DNA from: Pseudoscleropodium purum
Taxonomy: Eukaryota; Streptophyta; Bryopsida; Hypnales; Brachytheciaceae
Reading direction: 5' to 3'
DNA: 64,000 nt
Assembly: GCA_963969395.1 (NCBI GenBank)
Contig: OZ017803.1
Coordinates: forward strand, 12,958,001-13,022,000
Numbering within the stretch: position 1 is the stretch's first letter; each line of letters starts with the position of its first letter. The translations under genes were made by a program, and so were the position numbers. Below are positions 12,845 to 25,000 of the stretch, one piece after another. The notes under the pieces are model-generated. The model was not told the DNA's origin. It did no database searches and was given only the letters and a program-made list of their open reading frames with translations.

Positions 12845-13364
12845 GTACTCATTCCTGGTTTTTTTCTGGTTCGATTAGGATGTTTTTGGATGTTTTTTTT
12901 TTTGTGTTTTCTGGAGTTTTCTGGAGCCGGAGAGTTGATCTAGGGTTTTGGTTTTAGATCTGGAACTGGTAATGTGGCGAGGTTTCTGGGCATGGCTTTA
13001 GCTCCCTGTGGAAATTCGGGAGTTTTCTTGTGTTGAAGCTCTGAGCTGGAGTTCACCTTTTTTGTTGCGATGAGTCCAGTTGTAGATCTTGTGTTTTACG
13101 AATTTGTCTGGGATGGAGCGCGTTTTGTTTTGCTTTTTGTATGTGGAAAGTTTGCGGCTTTTGACGTGAGAATGTCAGGTTAGTGGCGTTCATGTGGGGT
13201 ATGTGTGTGGCGTTCTTTCTGTTTTTGCTGTGTGATGGTGAAGGAGAAGAAAGTTTGGATGATCAAGAGTATTTGTGGAGTGCAATATTGTATTGGATGT
13301 ATGTTCTGGGAACTGATTTTCGGATTTGGAGGAAAAGCTAAGTATGTTTCTGTTGCTTTTGCAG
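12845..13364 (+). other. Probable 5'-UTR leader intron of SEC61 alpha
   Basis: A donor-like CTCG|GTACTC at 12844/12845 and a strong acceptor (TTGCTTTTGCAG ending 13364) bracket a T-rich 520-bp stretch. It lies upstream of the SEC61 ATG at 13489. No conserved protein is found here. Leader introns are common in highly expressed plant genes. The donor position is less certain than the acceptor. Confidence 0.5.
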
Positions 13365-13488
13365 GTGTTTTGAGTTCTTGTGGTTGTAACCATTAGGGCT
13401 ACGGTTATCTAGATGCGGTTCGGCTTCTAGGGTTTGTAGACACTTTCAGGGGTGTTGTTGTGTAGGGTTTGTAAGAAAGCGGTTAGAG

Positions 13489-15717
13489 ATGGGGGGCGGT
13501 TTTAGAGTTTTGCATTTGGTCCGACCGTTCTTGTCGGTGTTGCCCGAGGTGCAAACAGCAGAGAGGAGAGTGCCGTTTAGGGAGAAGGTTATGTACACTG
13601 TAGTGTCGCTTTTCATCTTTCTGGTTTGCAGTCAGCTGCCTCTGTATGGAATCCACTCCGCGACCGGGTCGGACCCGTTCTACTGGATGCGAGTGATTCT
13701 TGCATCCAACCGAGGAACCGTGATGGAGCTAGGTATCACTCCCATCGTTACGTCGGGACTAGTGATGCAACTTTTGGCTGGATCGAAGCTCATTGAGGTC
13801 GACAACAGCGTGAGGGAGGACAGGGCTCTTTTGTAAGTAGTCATCAACTCCACCTCTGACTTTTGTTGGCCAGAGTGGACTAATTTTGAAGTATTATTTA
13901 GGGCGTATCCATTTTTGGATTTTCTCTTACTGATGGCTCGTTTATTCCTTTACGTTTATTGAATTGCCTGTCAACTACAAGTGGTGGATTTGTAAAGTTT
14001 CTGTTGGAATCTTTGTAGGAATGGTGCTCAGAAGCTCCTCGGTGTTTTGATCACCATCGGAGAGGCAGTCGCATATGTCTTGTCAGGCATGTACGGAAAT
14101 GTTAGCGATCTCGGAGCTGGAAATGCAATTCTCATCATTATCCAGCTCTTTTTCGCTGGGATCATTGTTATCTGCCTCGATGAGTTGTTGCAGAAGGGTT
14201 ATGGACTGGGATCCGGTATTTCTCTGTTCATTGCGACCAATATCTGGTAAGCTTTTAGGAATCGATGATTCTCTTGTAAGCTTAGCTTCACTTCTGTAAT
14301 GATGGGATCTGTGGATTATTTGTTGAATGTCCTTTGTGCTGTGTTAGGTTATGCATAATGAATTGTATACTCAATCGTCAAGGTCCCTCATCCCTTTGTG
14401 CTATCCTGCAGTGAGAACATCATCTGGAAGGCATTTAGCCCAACTACCATCAACAGTGGCCGTGGAGCTGAATTTGAGGGAGCTGTTATTGCGCTCTTCC
14501 ATCTTCTGCTAACGAGGTCGGACAAAACTAGAGCATTAAAGGAAGCATTCTACAGACAAAATCTTCCAAACGTGACCAATCTGTTGGCAACGATCGTTGT
14601 CTTCCTTATTGTTATCTACTTCCAAGGATTCAGGGTTGTTCTTCCTGTCCGTTCCAAGAGTGCACGTGGCCAACAAGGATCATACCCGATTAAGCTATTT
14701 TACACTTCCAATATGCCCATCATTCTCCAGAGTGCTCTCGTCTCCAACTTATACTTTATTTCACAGGTATGCTTAGCGTTCAAATGTCTTCAATTACCAT
14801 TGTCTCTTCACTTTAGAAGTGAATTCTCAATTTTGTAAGAGGTATTATCTCACCATCTTGGTTCTTTCTCGTGAATTTCCAGCTTTTGTTCAAGAGATAC
14901 AGCAGCAACTTTGTTGTGAATCTACTTGGCAAGTGGAAGGAGTCGGAGTATTCGCAGAGTGGGCAACTCATTCCAGTTGGAGGACTCGTTTACTACATCA
15001 CTCCTCCTACTAGGTATTCCGGACTGCCTATGAATTGATGCCTGTTTTTTTTGTGTTTGAAATTGCTATAAGGTTGCTGATATATTTAACTGCATTTTTA
15101 TTGGAGATTGGAGAAGTTTGCTGACGTCCACGTACTGGTTGTTTTGTCCAGCCTTGGGGACATCGTTGCGAATCCATTCCACGCACTTTTCTACCTGACC
15201 TTCATGCTCACAGCTTGTGCGCTTTTCTCAAAGACATGGATTGAAGTGTCCGGATCATCTGCTCGAGATGTTGCCAAGCAGCTTAAGGTACCTTCTAAAA
15301 CTTCTTTTGCCGTATTTGCTCGGGGCTATTTGAAACCCGTCAACGTCTGTTCTCAGAGGACCACGATTGTCAGTATGTCAGTCGCAGTTTCAGTTGCAAG
15401 TGAGAACTAAGGAAGGAAGAAAGAAATTTTCGAATGTTATCATTCTCTGACCGAAGCCACTGTTGTATCTTCGACAGGAGCAACAAATGTTCATGCCAGG
15501 TCATCGTGAATCCAACCTTCAGAGGGAGTTGAACCGCTACATTCCCACTGCGGCTGCTTTTGGAGGCATGTGCATTGGAGCGTTGACGGTTGTTGCCGAC
15601 TTCATGGGCGCCATTGGGTCAGGAACTGGAATCCTTCTCGCCGTCACCATTATTTACCAGTACTTCGAAACCTTCGACAAGGAGCGTGCCAGTGAGCTTG
15701 GATTCTTTGGGTTTTAG
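13489..15717 (+). CDS. SEC61A: SEC61 alpha, protein-conducting channel of the ER translocon
   Basis: SEC61 alpha forms the membrane pore through which nascent secretory and membrane proteins enter the ER, together with SEC61 beta and gamma. Exons: 13489-13832, 14019-14246, 14412-14766, 14883-15013, 15152-15287, 15478-15717. All junctions are GT-AG and keep phase, giving 477 residues plus stop, close to the usual ~475. The start [15 protein letters not shown] is the family N-terminus. Other hallmark segments are the plug/TM2 region ([20 protein letters not shown]), [44 protein letters not shown] (cytosolic ribosome-binding loop) and the C-terminal [12 protein letters not shown]. Around ten membrane segments are expected and hydrophobic stretches agree. 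No lesion was seen. The exon 4/5 join restores [15 protein letters not shown], matching the family. A leader intron and telo-box suggest constitutive expression. Confidence 0.97.
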
Positions 15718-17262
15718 TTCGTGAGTTTTTGTTGCAGGTTACTGAAATTGCAAGCTCTATTGGTTACTTCTGTAACTCAATCGGATGCACTTGAGAGATC
15801 GATTAGTTACAATCAGGGATGTCCCGTGTCTATGGAAATTAGTGAGAGTCAGGGCGGTACATCCTGCCTCGCCACTCTGCCAAATTTTGCAGTTGGGTTA
15901 TGTCTAGTTCTCCCATATGGTTCCATCTTCCGACTCTAGGGTATGGAATTCAAACCTCAGCTTTTCTGATTTGCCTACTCCTCTGTGAGTTTAGGGGCAA
16001 CGTGTAACTCAATACTGACCTCTCATACTGGGACACTGTTTTTTTAATTGAAAGAGTTTTTTTTAATGAATCATCTTATTTTTTGACTCTGTTGTTGATG
16101 TTGTACATTATTGTTGTATTTCTAATGGGACTTTTGTCCTTCACTTAGAAGGCGTCAAATGTCAAGCACTTTTCCATCTCTTTCTATTTTGAGGCAGGTT
16201 TTCTTTTGAGCACCAAATTCTTGTCTGAAAGGTTTGGCCCTCTTTGAGACCTGAGAACGTGTCAGTCCCCAAATCCATCTCTGCACCGACACAGTTTAGG
16301 CACTGTAAAGTCGTTACCGAAGTCAGCAAATAAATGGCCATGTTAGTCACATGCAATTATTATCAATTGGAGGTCACCTGTATTTAAACCCGTCTTTTTT
16401 GGTATTCCCTTTGTTCCATCATTCCAAAGGACTAAGGGCGGGCTCCCATCAGCGAAAATTTTACTGGCGAATTTTCGACACCTGCCCCCCTCATTTCTGC
16501 CCTGGCGAATTGACAAGTAACAGAAATGAAAAACTATATAAAAAAGTCGCCTGAGGTCGACTGGCAGGGCCAGCTGGGGTCACCTGTCAACCGCCCCGGG
16601 CCTTCCCTTGTTGCCTCCCGAGCCTCCTGCTTGGGTGCGGTAATTCACCACTAAACCCCTGCTTGGGAGGGGTTAATCGCCATTAGCAGCCTGCTTTTGC
16701 TGGAGTTCACCAAGTTTTGCTCCTTCCTCGTTGCTTTCATTTGCTTGCTTGCTGTTGTGATTCGTTGCTCCGTTGCCATTTGCTTACAGTTCTGTTGCTC
16801 CTCACTGTTCGTTGACTTGCGCTTCTGCTCGGTGCTCCTTGCCAGTTTTTTGTTTTTAGTAATCAAGGAAAATCTTACACTGCTATTGATCACTCTTTCA
16901 CCTAATTGGAGTTGGTTGTAGGGAATTGGTTGTGATGCGGCTGAATTACAGAGAAAGTCTTTTGTCTTTGTCTTTTGTTTAGGGTACCTAGGATTTAATT
17001 GCAGGATGTGGCTAAAAGGTGGAGCATGGGTTTTTGCGGGACTTTGGGCTTCGGGATTGCAAATTGTGTGTGAATTGATGGAGATTCTCTATTTTAGCAA
17101 TGTAGTTTTGCGGCTTGGGATTTCCATGTTGTGGCTTAGTTTTGCAGATGTATGGTAGAAGGGGAGTAGGGTGAGTGCATTCGTGCATAAATTGAAAATT
17201 TGGTTTAGCTCCAAAGCAAATGAGCTCATCTTCTTGCCTGCTTTGCGTGATTTTTTTGTTGC
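15718..17262 (+). other. SEC61 3' UTR, then a GC-richer stretch leading into the hAT-like gene
   Basis: The first ~400 bases after the SEC61 stop are T-rich with TTGTTGTATTTC-type words, consistent with a 3' UTR and poly(A) region. From about 16430 to 16860 GC content rises (CCGCCCCGGGCC; repeats of TGCTTGGG and GCTTGCT). This is probably the promoter or 5' end of the transposase-like gene. No terminal inverted repeat could be matched to its far end. Confidence 0.4.
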
Positions 17263-20200
17263 TTGTGGATTTGCTGGTCATGGTTCCTTGTGGCGTTGTC
17301 TTCTGTGTATTGGATTAGTCACCATGCTTCCTCATCAAGCACTGATGAAAAAAATTTATACAAGGGGAGGGTGGATTTCGCTGTTTTAAAATCAAATTCT
17401 CAATCAGATTCAATGCAAGCACATGGTGAGCCTACAGTGCTTCTTGGTACCCCTCCGAGCAATGCTTGCGAGCTGGATTCTAATGGGGACATCCATGTGC
17501 TAGCCGACGAAGCAAAGCCAACTCCAATTCCGCTAGTTGCCGCTCTGGACGTGGTCATCTTGGACGTTGCGGAGACTTTACCGGTGCATGAGGAGGCTCA
17601 AGTGAAGTCAGTGAGGTGCGAGACCAACCGACATTGGCAAGACACCTTGGCCGCCCAAATGCCGTGGGCGGAGAGCGTATAGTACAATTTTTTTTTAAAC
17701 AAAAAATCAAGGCAATTCCAAATAGATTTGTTCATGGGAAAACTCAAATTAGCTTAGTGTTTAATTAGTTAATGTCAGTTTGTAGGTAAATTATAATGTT
17801 AATCTTAATATATTAGGGTATTTGGTACATTTCATAGTCTATTTAGGAATTGAAAAGAAATTCTCTTTCTAATTTTCGTCTAATTATAAATATAAATTTC
17901 TAACCACTAAGTCCGTCTTACAACCGGTCTTATCTTAAAATAAGATGCAAATCTAAAGGTATAATCTAAGGGAACTTGCATTCACAAATCTCATACTTTG
18001 AACTCATTGAAACATATTATAAATGTATTTATTTGCAACCAGCATCTCATAACATATATATTTAAACTTTGAAAATTCGATTTAACCAAAAATTCATTAA
18101 TTGCTATGCACAAACATCATCTCAACATCTAAGTCACTCAAAGTGCTAATGTCTCAATTACTTAAAGTAAATGTAACATATATTCATTTGCATCACCATA
18201 TTATCTTGAAGCTTTCTCTTTTCAATTGTAATACTAATTTTAAATTATGTTTATTAAATTTACACAACTACAAACAAGTTCTAATAAAAAAAATTTTAAT
18301 ATGCATTCAACATTCAATTATGTATTTATGTCTTTCAATTGGAATGTCATTTATTTATCATATGAATAATGACTCATTATTTAAAATGTACAACAATTGT
18401 TTATTTGTTCAATGATTTTTATTCACTAGAAATGTAAACTCATGTTCCAACTCATAATAAATCTCAATCCCTAATTTTGTTTCAAACATACATGTCTATT
18501 TGTGATACAAAGATATTCCAATCCTTTAAATGAGAATAGTTATCAATTACTGGTTAATTATTAAATTTCAAAATAAAATCCAATCTTTAAATCACTCAAT
18601 TCCAAACCAATCTTTGGTCTACAAATAATTTTCAATCACTGAAATTATTAAATCAATCATTAACTGAATATTTTATTTCTCTCTACTACAAATCTTGCTT
18701 TAAGCATTGACACATAGATTTCTCTTGCGAGATAAAATAAAAACTATAAACATAATCTATTCAAGATATAATCAAATTCTCTCATAAAGAGATTCTTCTT
18801 TATAAAATGCTCAAGGCAAATAATACTTATTCATCATTTTAAATTAGTGTTAAATTATATTTATTCAATTTAATTGATTTGACATTCATAAAATGCTCAA
18901 GGCAATGTATCATCAAAATTAAACTTCATACTTGAAGCAATAAGTACTATCACTTAAGTGAATAAAACAACATAAAAAAATGACAATTATGATTCTATCA
19001 ATTAACACAACATACAAGAAACGTGACCTCACGTCACAAAATGCAAGAGAAAATTAAAGAGAAACAAGAATGAGAAAAGAGAGACTATTTATGACAATCC
19101 TACTTCAAACATCCCTATCCATCTCTTGTTAAAAAACCTGTCAAAGTCTACAACCACTTCAACCAAAAAGTCTTTTCACATTTTAACTTTAAATATCACC
19201 ACATTCACACTTGATTACTCAAAACTTTTAAACATTTAACCCATTTCACACTAAAAAAACAAAATGTACTTAGAAAGTAAAATTGTCTTGATTATAGAAC
19301 GTCATTCATGCCAACGGCTACAGTAGACAGGTACGCTACAAAATTTGTACCGAGGTTGAGGGGAGAGAGAAGTTCATTGTTTCGAGGCTTGATTCGCTTT
19401 AGAAACATTGTGGTTGGAAGAAGGCAGTTGCTGCTTTTGGAAAGGTGCAAGCTGGGGAGCATTATTTCCTTTCCACTAATGTGTACATGAAAAACGAGAA
19501 AACATATTTTGCAAAGTTGGGGAAGACTAGGGAGCCCATGCTTGAACAGGTGGCGAAGGGAACCATCATAGAGCGTAAAAGGAAAATTGTTCAATTCTGC
19601 TACATTCTTTGGTTGCTCATGCAGGGTCGGCCGCTCAACTAATTCGAGAGTCTATGGGAGCTGTTGGAACTGCTCTTCATTATTGATTTTTCAACGAAGC
19701 ACTAGAGTTTAACCGTGATCTGGAAGATGGCAAATCACTTGGCAAAGGCTTTGGCAGCTCATACGAAGGAGGTTATATCAAAGGTACAATTTTTCTCTCT
19801 CAATGCCGATGAAGTAAGTATTGTTAATTCGCAGTCATGGCTATCCATTCACCTATACATCTTCGTTGGGTTCAAGCGAATTCCCATTTTGCTCTCCATC
19901 AATCGACTAGTGGAAGGTAACGGTGTTGATGGCATTCGTGATTGCATCCAAGGTATGGTTTCTCATCACACCGGTCTTTCCAAATCTGAAGTTGCAAATA
20001 GACTAGTTTGTTTTGGTGCAGATGGTGCCTTAGTCTTCCAAGGGTTTCGAAACAGGGTCATTGTACAAATGAAGCAACACATGGCCCCTTTTTGTTCGGT
20101 GTGCACTACATGGCACATCGAACTAATCTAGCCGTGGAGCTTCTTTTGAATTTTCCAGTTGTTTCTAGATTGGAAGCATTGTGCCAAGCAATGTACTCAT

Positions 20201-21426
20201 ACTTCAATTACAGTCCCAAACGTAACTTAGAATTCCAAAAACTTGCCAAGTTAGTAGAAACAGAGGGCCACATGATGCTCCATAATGTAAAGACGCAGTG
20301 GATTTCTTTGTTGGAACCGCTTAGAAGAATCATGGGCGAGTACAAAACACTCATTGTTAAAATGTGTGAAGATGCAACGGTGAAAGAACCAAACTTGACT
20401 ATGAAGCAGGCAACAACCAAAGAATCGGCAAGGTTGAATTATGATCTCCTTTGTGACATTGATACCTTATTTGGTCTCCCTTGCCTCATGCCTTTGTTGG
20501 AGTCCGTCAATTCTTTGATGAAATTTGCACAATCTGACCACGTGTTTGTGAGTGATTATGTGGTAGCAATTAAGATCTACCAAGGTGAATTGTATGCCAT
20601 GTACACTAACCCGGACTCCACATGACAACAACATTTTCAAATGTTTCACGATGTCATCTATGATCAATCATATTGTATTTCCCAAGAATGGGTGACTGAT
20701 TTGAATACGGGAGGGGAGACTCTTGCTTTTAGGATTGCAGGACACACCTATCTAGCGCATTCCATCTGCCCTATGAGTAGGAAGAAGCTACCAGTTGGCT
20801 AGCAAGACTTGGCAACCATGATTTTGTCTGTAAAGTCGTAGTGTAGAGATGTTGCGAAGATGTTGACATTAGAGTTGGATATACACTTCCTTGAAGTTGA
20901 GCTTATATTTGCATCGGGAATAGTATTTTCTCAATACTGGTTGTAGTCCAATGTGGATGACTTGTTCTTGTTGCATATTACAACTATAAAGTCTCACTTT
21001 GCTGTTGTTCGTCAGGTTGATTTCGGAAATGAGCAAGAGGCTACGCAGGACCAAGTTGATCCCCTCATTGATGGGAGGCTTCTGACATTGCAAGTGTCCC
21101 TTTTCAAACTTACCATGAAATCCCATGCTAAATTAGCCATGGAGGAACCCAAGGAGCAGAATCCGTTCACGAAAGTGTGGATTCATATTGGCCAAAATGC
21201 ACTCATGTTGAACTGTTTGTCGGAGTTCATCAAATTGGTTGAAATTGCCACATGTGCGGTCTTGGGAAGTGTTGCTAATGAGTGCACCTTTTCAACTTTG
21301 AGTTTCATGAAGTCCAAGTTGAGGAATTGTTTGACTGGCCATGTGGATACCTGTGTGAAACTCTTCTTACAAGAATTCTTCACTTTGAGCAACTTCCTAG
21401 TGCACAAGGCCATCACTTCATGGTAG
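17263..21426 (+). pseudogene. BED-finger/hAT transposase-like gene, heavily decayed
   Basis: Exon 1 (possible ATG 17413) ends ...QMPWAES at 17676. Intron 17677-19297 (GTATAG...TTATAG) joins in phase to NVIHANGYSRQVRYKICTE, then a BED-type finger with VEGREK and a KH...K pattern. The middle part has LNADEVS, SWLSIHLY, VCFGADGA and MAHRTNLAV motifs. The C-terminus (VANECTFSTLSFMKSKLRN) is the hAT dimerisation region. In-frame stops lie at 19400, 19640, 19703, 20623, 20800, 20839 and 20944. A one-base-loss type frameshift lies in the C/T run near 20085-20093. At least two stops (19400, 19703) replace positions that I recall as Trp in related proteins (TGG to TAG). Known: this family resembles ZNF862-like hAT-derived proteins. 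Inferred: a dead transposon or dead domesticated copy. Terminal repeats were not found. Confidence 0.85.
17677..19297 (+). other. AT-rich 1.6-kb intron within the hAT-like pseudogene
   Basis: The exon frame closes with GTATAG at the left edge and reopens in phase after TTGATTATAG at the right, so an intron explains the gap better than an insertion. Content is AT-rich and non-coding. The word ATAAAATGCTCAAGGCAA occurs twice, near 18803 and 18887, a small direct repeat. Confidence 0.65.
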
Positions 21427-21686
21427 GACGAGAGACTTCGGTGGGGAACAAATTTGTAAGCTTTGTTTCCATTAATCTAGCAAATTTGGGCTTCAAGTTT
21501 CTTATATGAATTTGACTAACTGGATTGGGAGTGGGTGGGATTATCCATTGCGTTGGGCAAGGCCTTCATGGTCGGGGGTCAACTCCCCTAAATAATATTT
21601 GTACCAATTTTTGTACACATTCGCCATTTTAGATTTCAAGCTTGGAGAAGTGTGGCCAATTGTTGCTCAGCACTAGAAATGGGTAG

Positions 21687-21694
21687 TTGCCACA
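21687..21694 (+). repeat. Target-site duplication, left copy (TTGCCACA)
   Basis: TTGCCACA directly abuts the first base of the MITE and is repeated exactly at 21952-21959 after its last base. Eight bases is the duplication length of hAT transposons. Confidence 0.9.
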
Positions 21695-21951
21695 CAGGGT
21701 TGACAGGACGTCCGGACGTCCACGACGTCTAGACGCGGATGCTGTGTCCGCAGCGTCCGCCGAGACCGCCCCGTTCGCCTCGATACCCGTCCGCCTTGGT
21801 ACAGCCGTCTGATCGACACGCGGACTGATGTGGTCCGCACGATTTGGGCGTCCGCCCCGTCTGCCTTCCAATGGCGGGAGGGACGCTGCGTCCGCTGGCG
21901 TCCGGGTTACGAACTCTATTTTGGGGCGGACGTAGAGATTCGTCAACCCTG
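21695..21951. mobile_element. hAT-type MITE, copy 1 (257 bp)
   Basis: The element begins CAGGGTTGAC and ends GTCAACCCTG, a 10-bp perfect terminal inverted repeat. It is flanked by the perfect 8-bp duplication TTGCCACA. The interior is strikingly GC-rich against the AT-rich surroundings and full of GGACG/CGTCC words, including palindromic GGACGTCC. These look like subterminal transposase-binding repeats. It has no plausible protein. A second copy in reverse orientation is at 34639-34851. It lies about 270 bp after the hAT-like pseudogene, but shared ends could not be shown. Confidence 0.92.
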
Positions 21952-21959
21952 TTGCCACA

Positions 21960-24157
21960 GGCGACTAAAAAATGGGCTCAATAGTCAATTGACTGTTTGA
22001 CAATTTCTCCTGCAGCGCTAGCGAAGTGCCTTCATATGCGGTCAGGGAGTGTCTCACATGACACAGGTAAAACCTTAAAATATTCTCTGGCTTCCATGTG
22101 GCCTAGGTAGGCAATGTTATTTTTGGCCTACACCCACACCCAGTAATCTGCATAGGAAGACTCCACCGAGTTTTTGAAATTTGTCCTGCCATGTGTGAGA
22201 GGGGGAGCACTTTATGACTTACCTAAGTACGAATAGCATGTGGATTATTTTACCCTTCACAACCAAGCCTTCACAAATCAGGTTCAAATAGTCAAATGAC
22301 CTTCTCCAAAAGGTCATAAAAAATAATCGTGACCTTGTATGGCAAGTCAAGAGGCAACCGATCAATCGGTGGAACTCGGAATTTGTATTTTTTGTTCGTT
22401 GACGTCAGCTAAACGAGGACTTATTGGCCCCCCACCTACATCCTTCTATGTATGGTGCCTGACGAATTGTTTGGACAATAGGGCCTCTTTTGTCCACCTG
22501 GGCCACATAGAAGGAGGCCCTTAGGCCTGGTTTGTAAAGTAGACCAACCTACTACCACCTTGATTTGCAATCTGAATATTTTAGGGCCAACTCCAAGACA
22601 AGCACATATTTTCTCTTATAGGTGCAATTGTTTCACAAATCAAACCCAATTGTAATTATAATTTTTCAATTAAAATTGCCTAGAGAGTGGGGTCATAAAT
22701 GTCCTAATAACAAATAACAATCCATAACTACCTTAGAGTGTATTTATTAGTAATCACTAATCAAGAATTGATAAGTAATCCAAGTTGAAATTCATGAATA
22801 GAATTTGTAAATGAATTTAGATAAGTTTTGTGAATGAATTTAGATGAGTTTTGTATTTACAATTGGGCCAAAAGTAGAACATTAATAGGTAGATGGTGGC
22901 TATGAGCTAGTCTACCTTACAAGCCCTGGGCTACATGGAAGTTCAGGCTCTCAATCTAGCATTAATTCAATATTCTAACCCAAATTAATTTAAAATGTTG
23001 AAGCCCAATTTCTTATTCATGTGCTCTTGGATTTTATTAATGCTTAAGTAAGAAAAAATTAAGGCATACATCTTTTTCTTTCTCTTCTTTTTCTTTCTAT
23101 TTCAAAAAATGAATTTATTTATCTTCTTTTCTTTCTATATATTCTATTTCAAAAATAAAAGACAGAGTTTGGGGTACTTTTTTTAACCTTTTTTTTTCTT
23201 CCTTATTTTTTCTATTTCAAAAATAGAAGAGAGATTTTTCAACTTTTTTGTTTCTCTTCCTCTCTTTTCTATTGGAATAAAAAAAAGTACTAATACTTCA
23301 TTTGAACCCTTTTCTTTTTCTTCCTATTTTTTCTTTAAAAATAAATAAAATAAAATTGGAACCTTTTCTTTTCTCTTTGTATTTTAACCATGGAATATTT
23401 ACTGTTATTCGAAAACAGAAAGAATGGTTTCTTTTTCTCTTTTCTATTTTTCTTGAAGTTTTGTAATATGTTGAATTTTTTTTAATTTGAAATTTTTGAA
23501 TATTCTCATCATATTTATCTCTAGGGGCTCTATTTGCATATAGCCAATTACTACAATGCAATAAATGGAAAATTATTTTTAATTATTTTTAAAACAAAAA
23601 TTTCTCTAATTATTCAAAAGAATTAGAGAAATAATCAGTGCAATAATCAAAGCAATTTTTAAGAAGCAACACTTTTAGTGATTATTAGAAAAATCAATGA
23701 CCAGACTAGAAATCTTTGACAGAGTAGAAAAAGCACATATAGATATAAAAAGCAAAACCAAAGAAATGAAAGAATTTGTAAAAAAACAAAAATAAAATTC
23801 TTTTTATCGATAGTAGATATTTGTACAATCCAACTGAGGAGCTCAAACAACCCAAGATAGGACTTTGAGGCCACCCAAAACCTCGTCTTGATTGCTCCCT
23901 TTGGGTCGAAAGGTTTGGCACAAAATCATGCCACCTAAGGTAACATGGAAGATAAGTTGTAGTTCTAGCCTAGCCCTAGTATAAAACCCTTGGTTTGGAT
24001 TTGGAAGAATTGAGTGATCCTATTGGTTCAAATTTTAAGAATTTGTGCCAATCTTCAATCCGGCCTCAAATATAAACTTGGCCTTACAAACTTATCGTTA
24101 TTGTAGAAACAAAAGAATGCTCATAAATTAAGGGGTTGCTTTTGAGTTCCTTCTAGA
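21960..24157. other. Spacer, partly T-rich low complexity
   Basis: No gene is supported. From about 23070 to 23480 there are repeated TTTCTTTT and CTATTTCAAAAAT words, such as TTTCTATTTCAAAAATAAAA, forming a degenerate short-period array. The remainder shows no recognisable element. Confidence 0.5.
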
Positions 24158-25000
24158 CACTAGAAGAAAAGTGTATTTTTTTAGACATGTATAGTAACGT
24201 AAGCCGATGTCTAATGAAACATTAGGCATGTGGACTATGGATATGCAAAAAAAATCCGTCAACTCGACATGGAAAAAACACAAGAAAATCTGAAAAAAAC
24301 ATGCCATGTTTTTAGAGAAATGTCACTATAAACATGGTTAAAAAAAGTGCTCAAAGTGTACCATGTGGCAGCTACATAAGCGCCACGCAAGCAGGCAATG
24401 CCACATAGGATTTTTTTTCATCTAACCTGAAAATGAAGCAGCAATTGATGTCATGTTTTGAAAAAAAATTCATATTGTTTTCAGTGACATCAATTGAGAC
24501 GTTCATAAGAATTTGAATATTATTTTTAGCAACATTAATTTTGACCTCCAAACATTTTTTGAGATGTTTCTTGAGACATGAATTTTGATGTTAGCTTAGA
24601 TGTATGCCATATATAGTACATTATATATCGTACATTCTACACTCTACACAATACATTCTACACAGTACACTATATTGGCAATAATATTAAATAACTTGAA
24701 AAGCCTTATTATAAGTATTTTGACATGAGAAAACAAGTTATTTATCCAAAAGGGGCAATAGGAGGGAAGACAAAGTATATGGAACATCCAAAATGTAATT
24801 TTTTATTATTATAAATAGAATTTCAAATCTAAGTATTATGTTGAACATGATGTTGTCTTGCAAAAAACATCTGGACATTACAAAGGATGTCTTAGTTGAC
24901 ATCATAAAAAACATCTTGACGTCATAGAGGACGTCTCTATTGACATCACAAAAAACATCTATATGTGATACAAAACATCTTAGCTGACGTCTACTATGAC
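24158..25000 (+). mobile_element. CACTA-like transposon remnant (one end only)
   Basis: CACTAGAAGAAAAGTGTATT followed by TTTTTAGACATG strongly resembles CACTA (En/Spm) terminal inverted repeats, which typically read CACTACAAGAAAA. Downstream, at about 24840-25000, are many subterminal-like words (GACATC, GACGTC, AACATCT in both orientations). No partner end (TTTTCTTnTAGTG) and no transposase were found. The right boundary is arbitrary. Read this as a truncated or internally deleted element. Confidence 0.45.
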
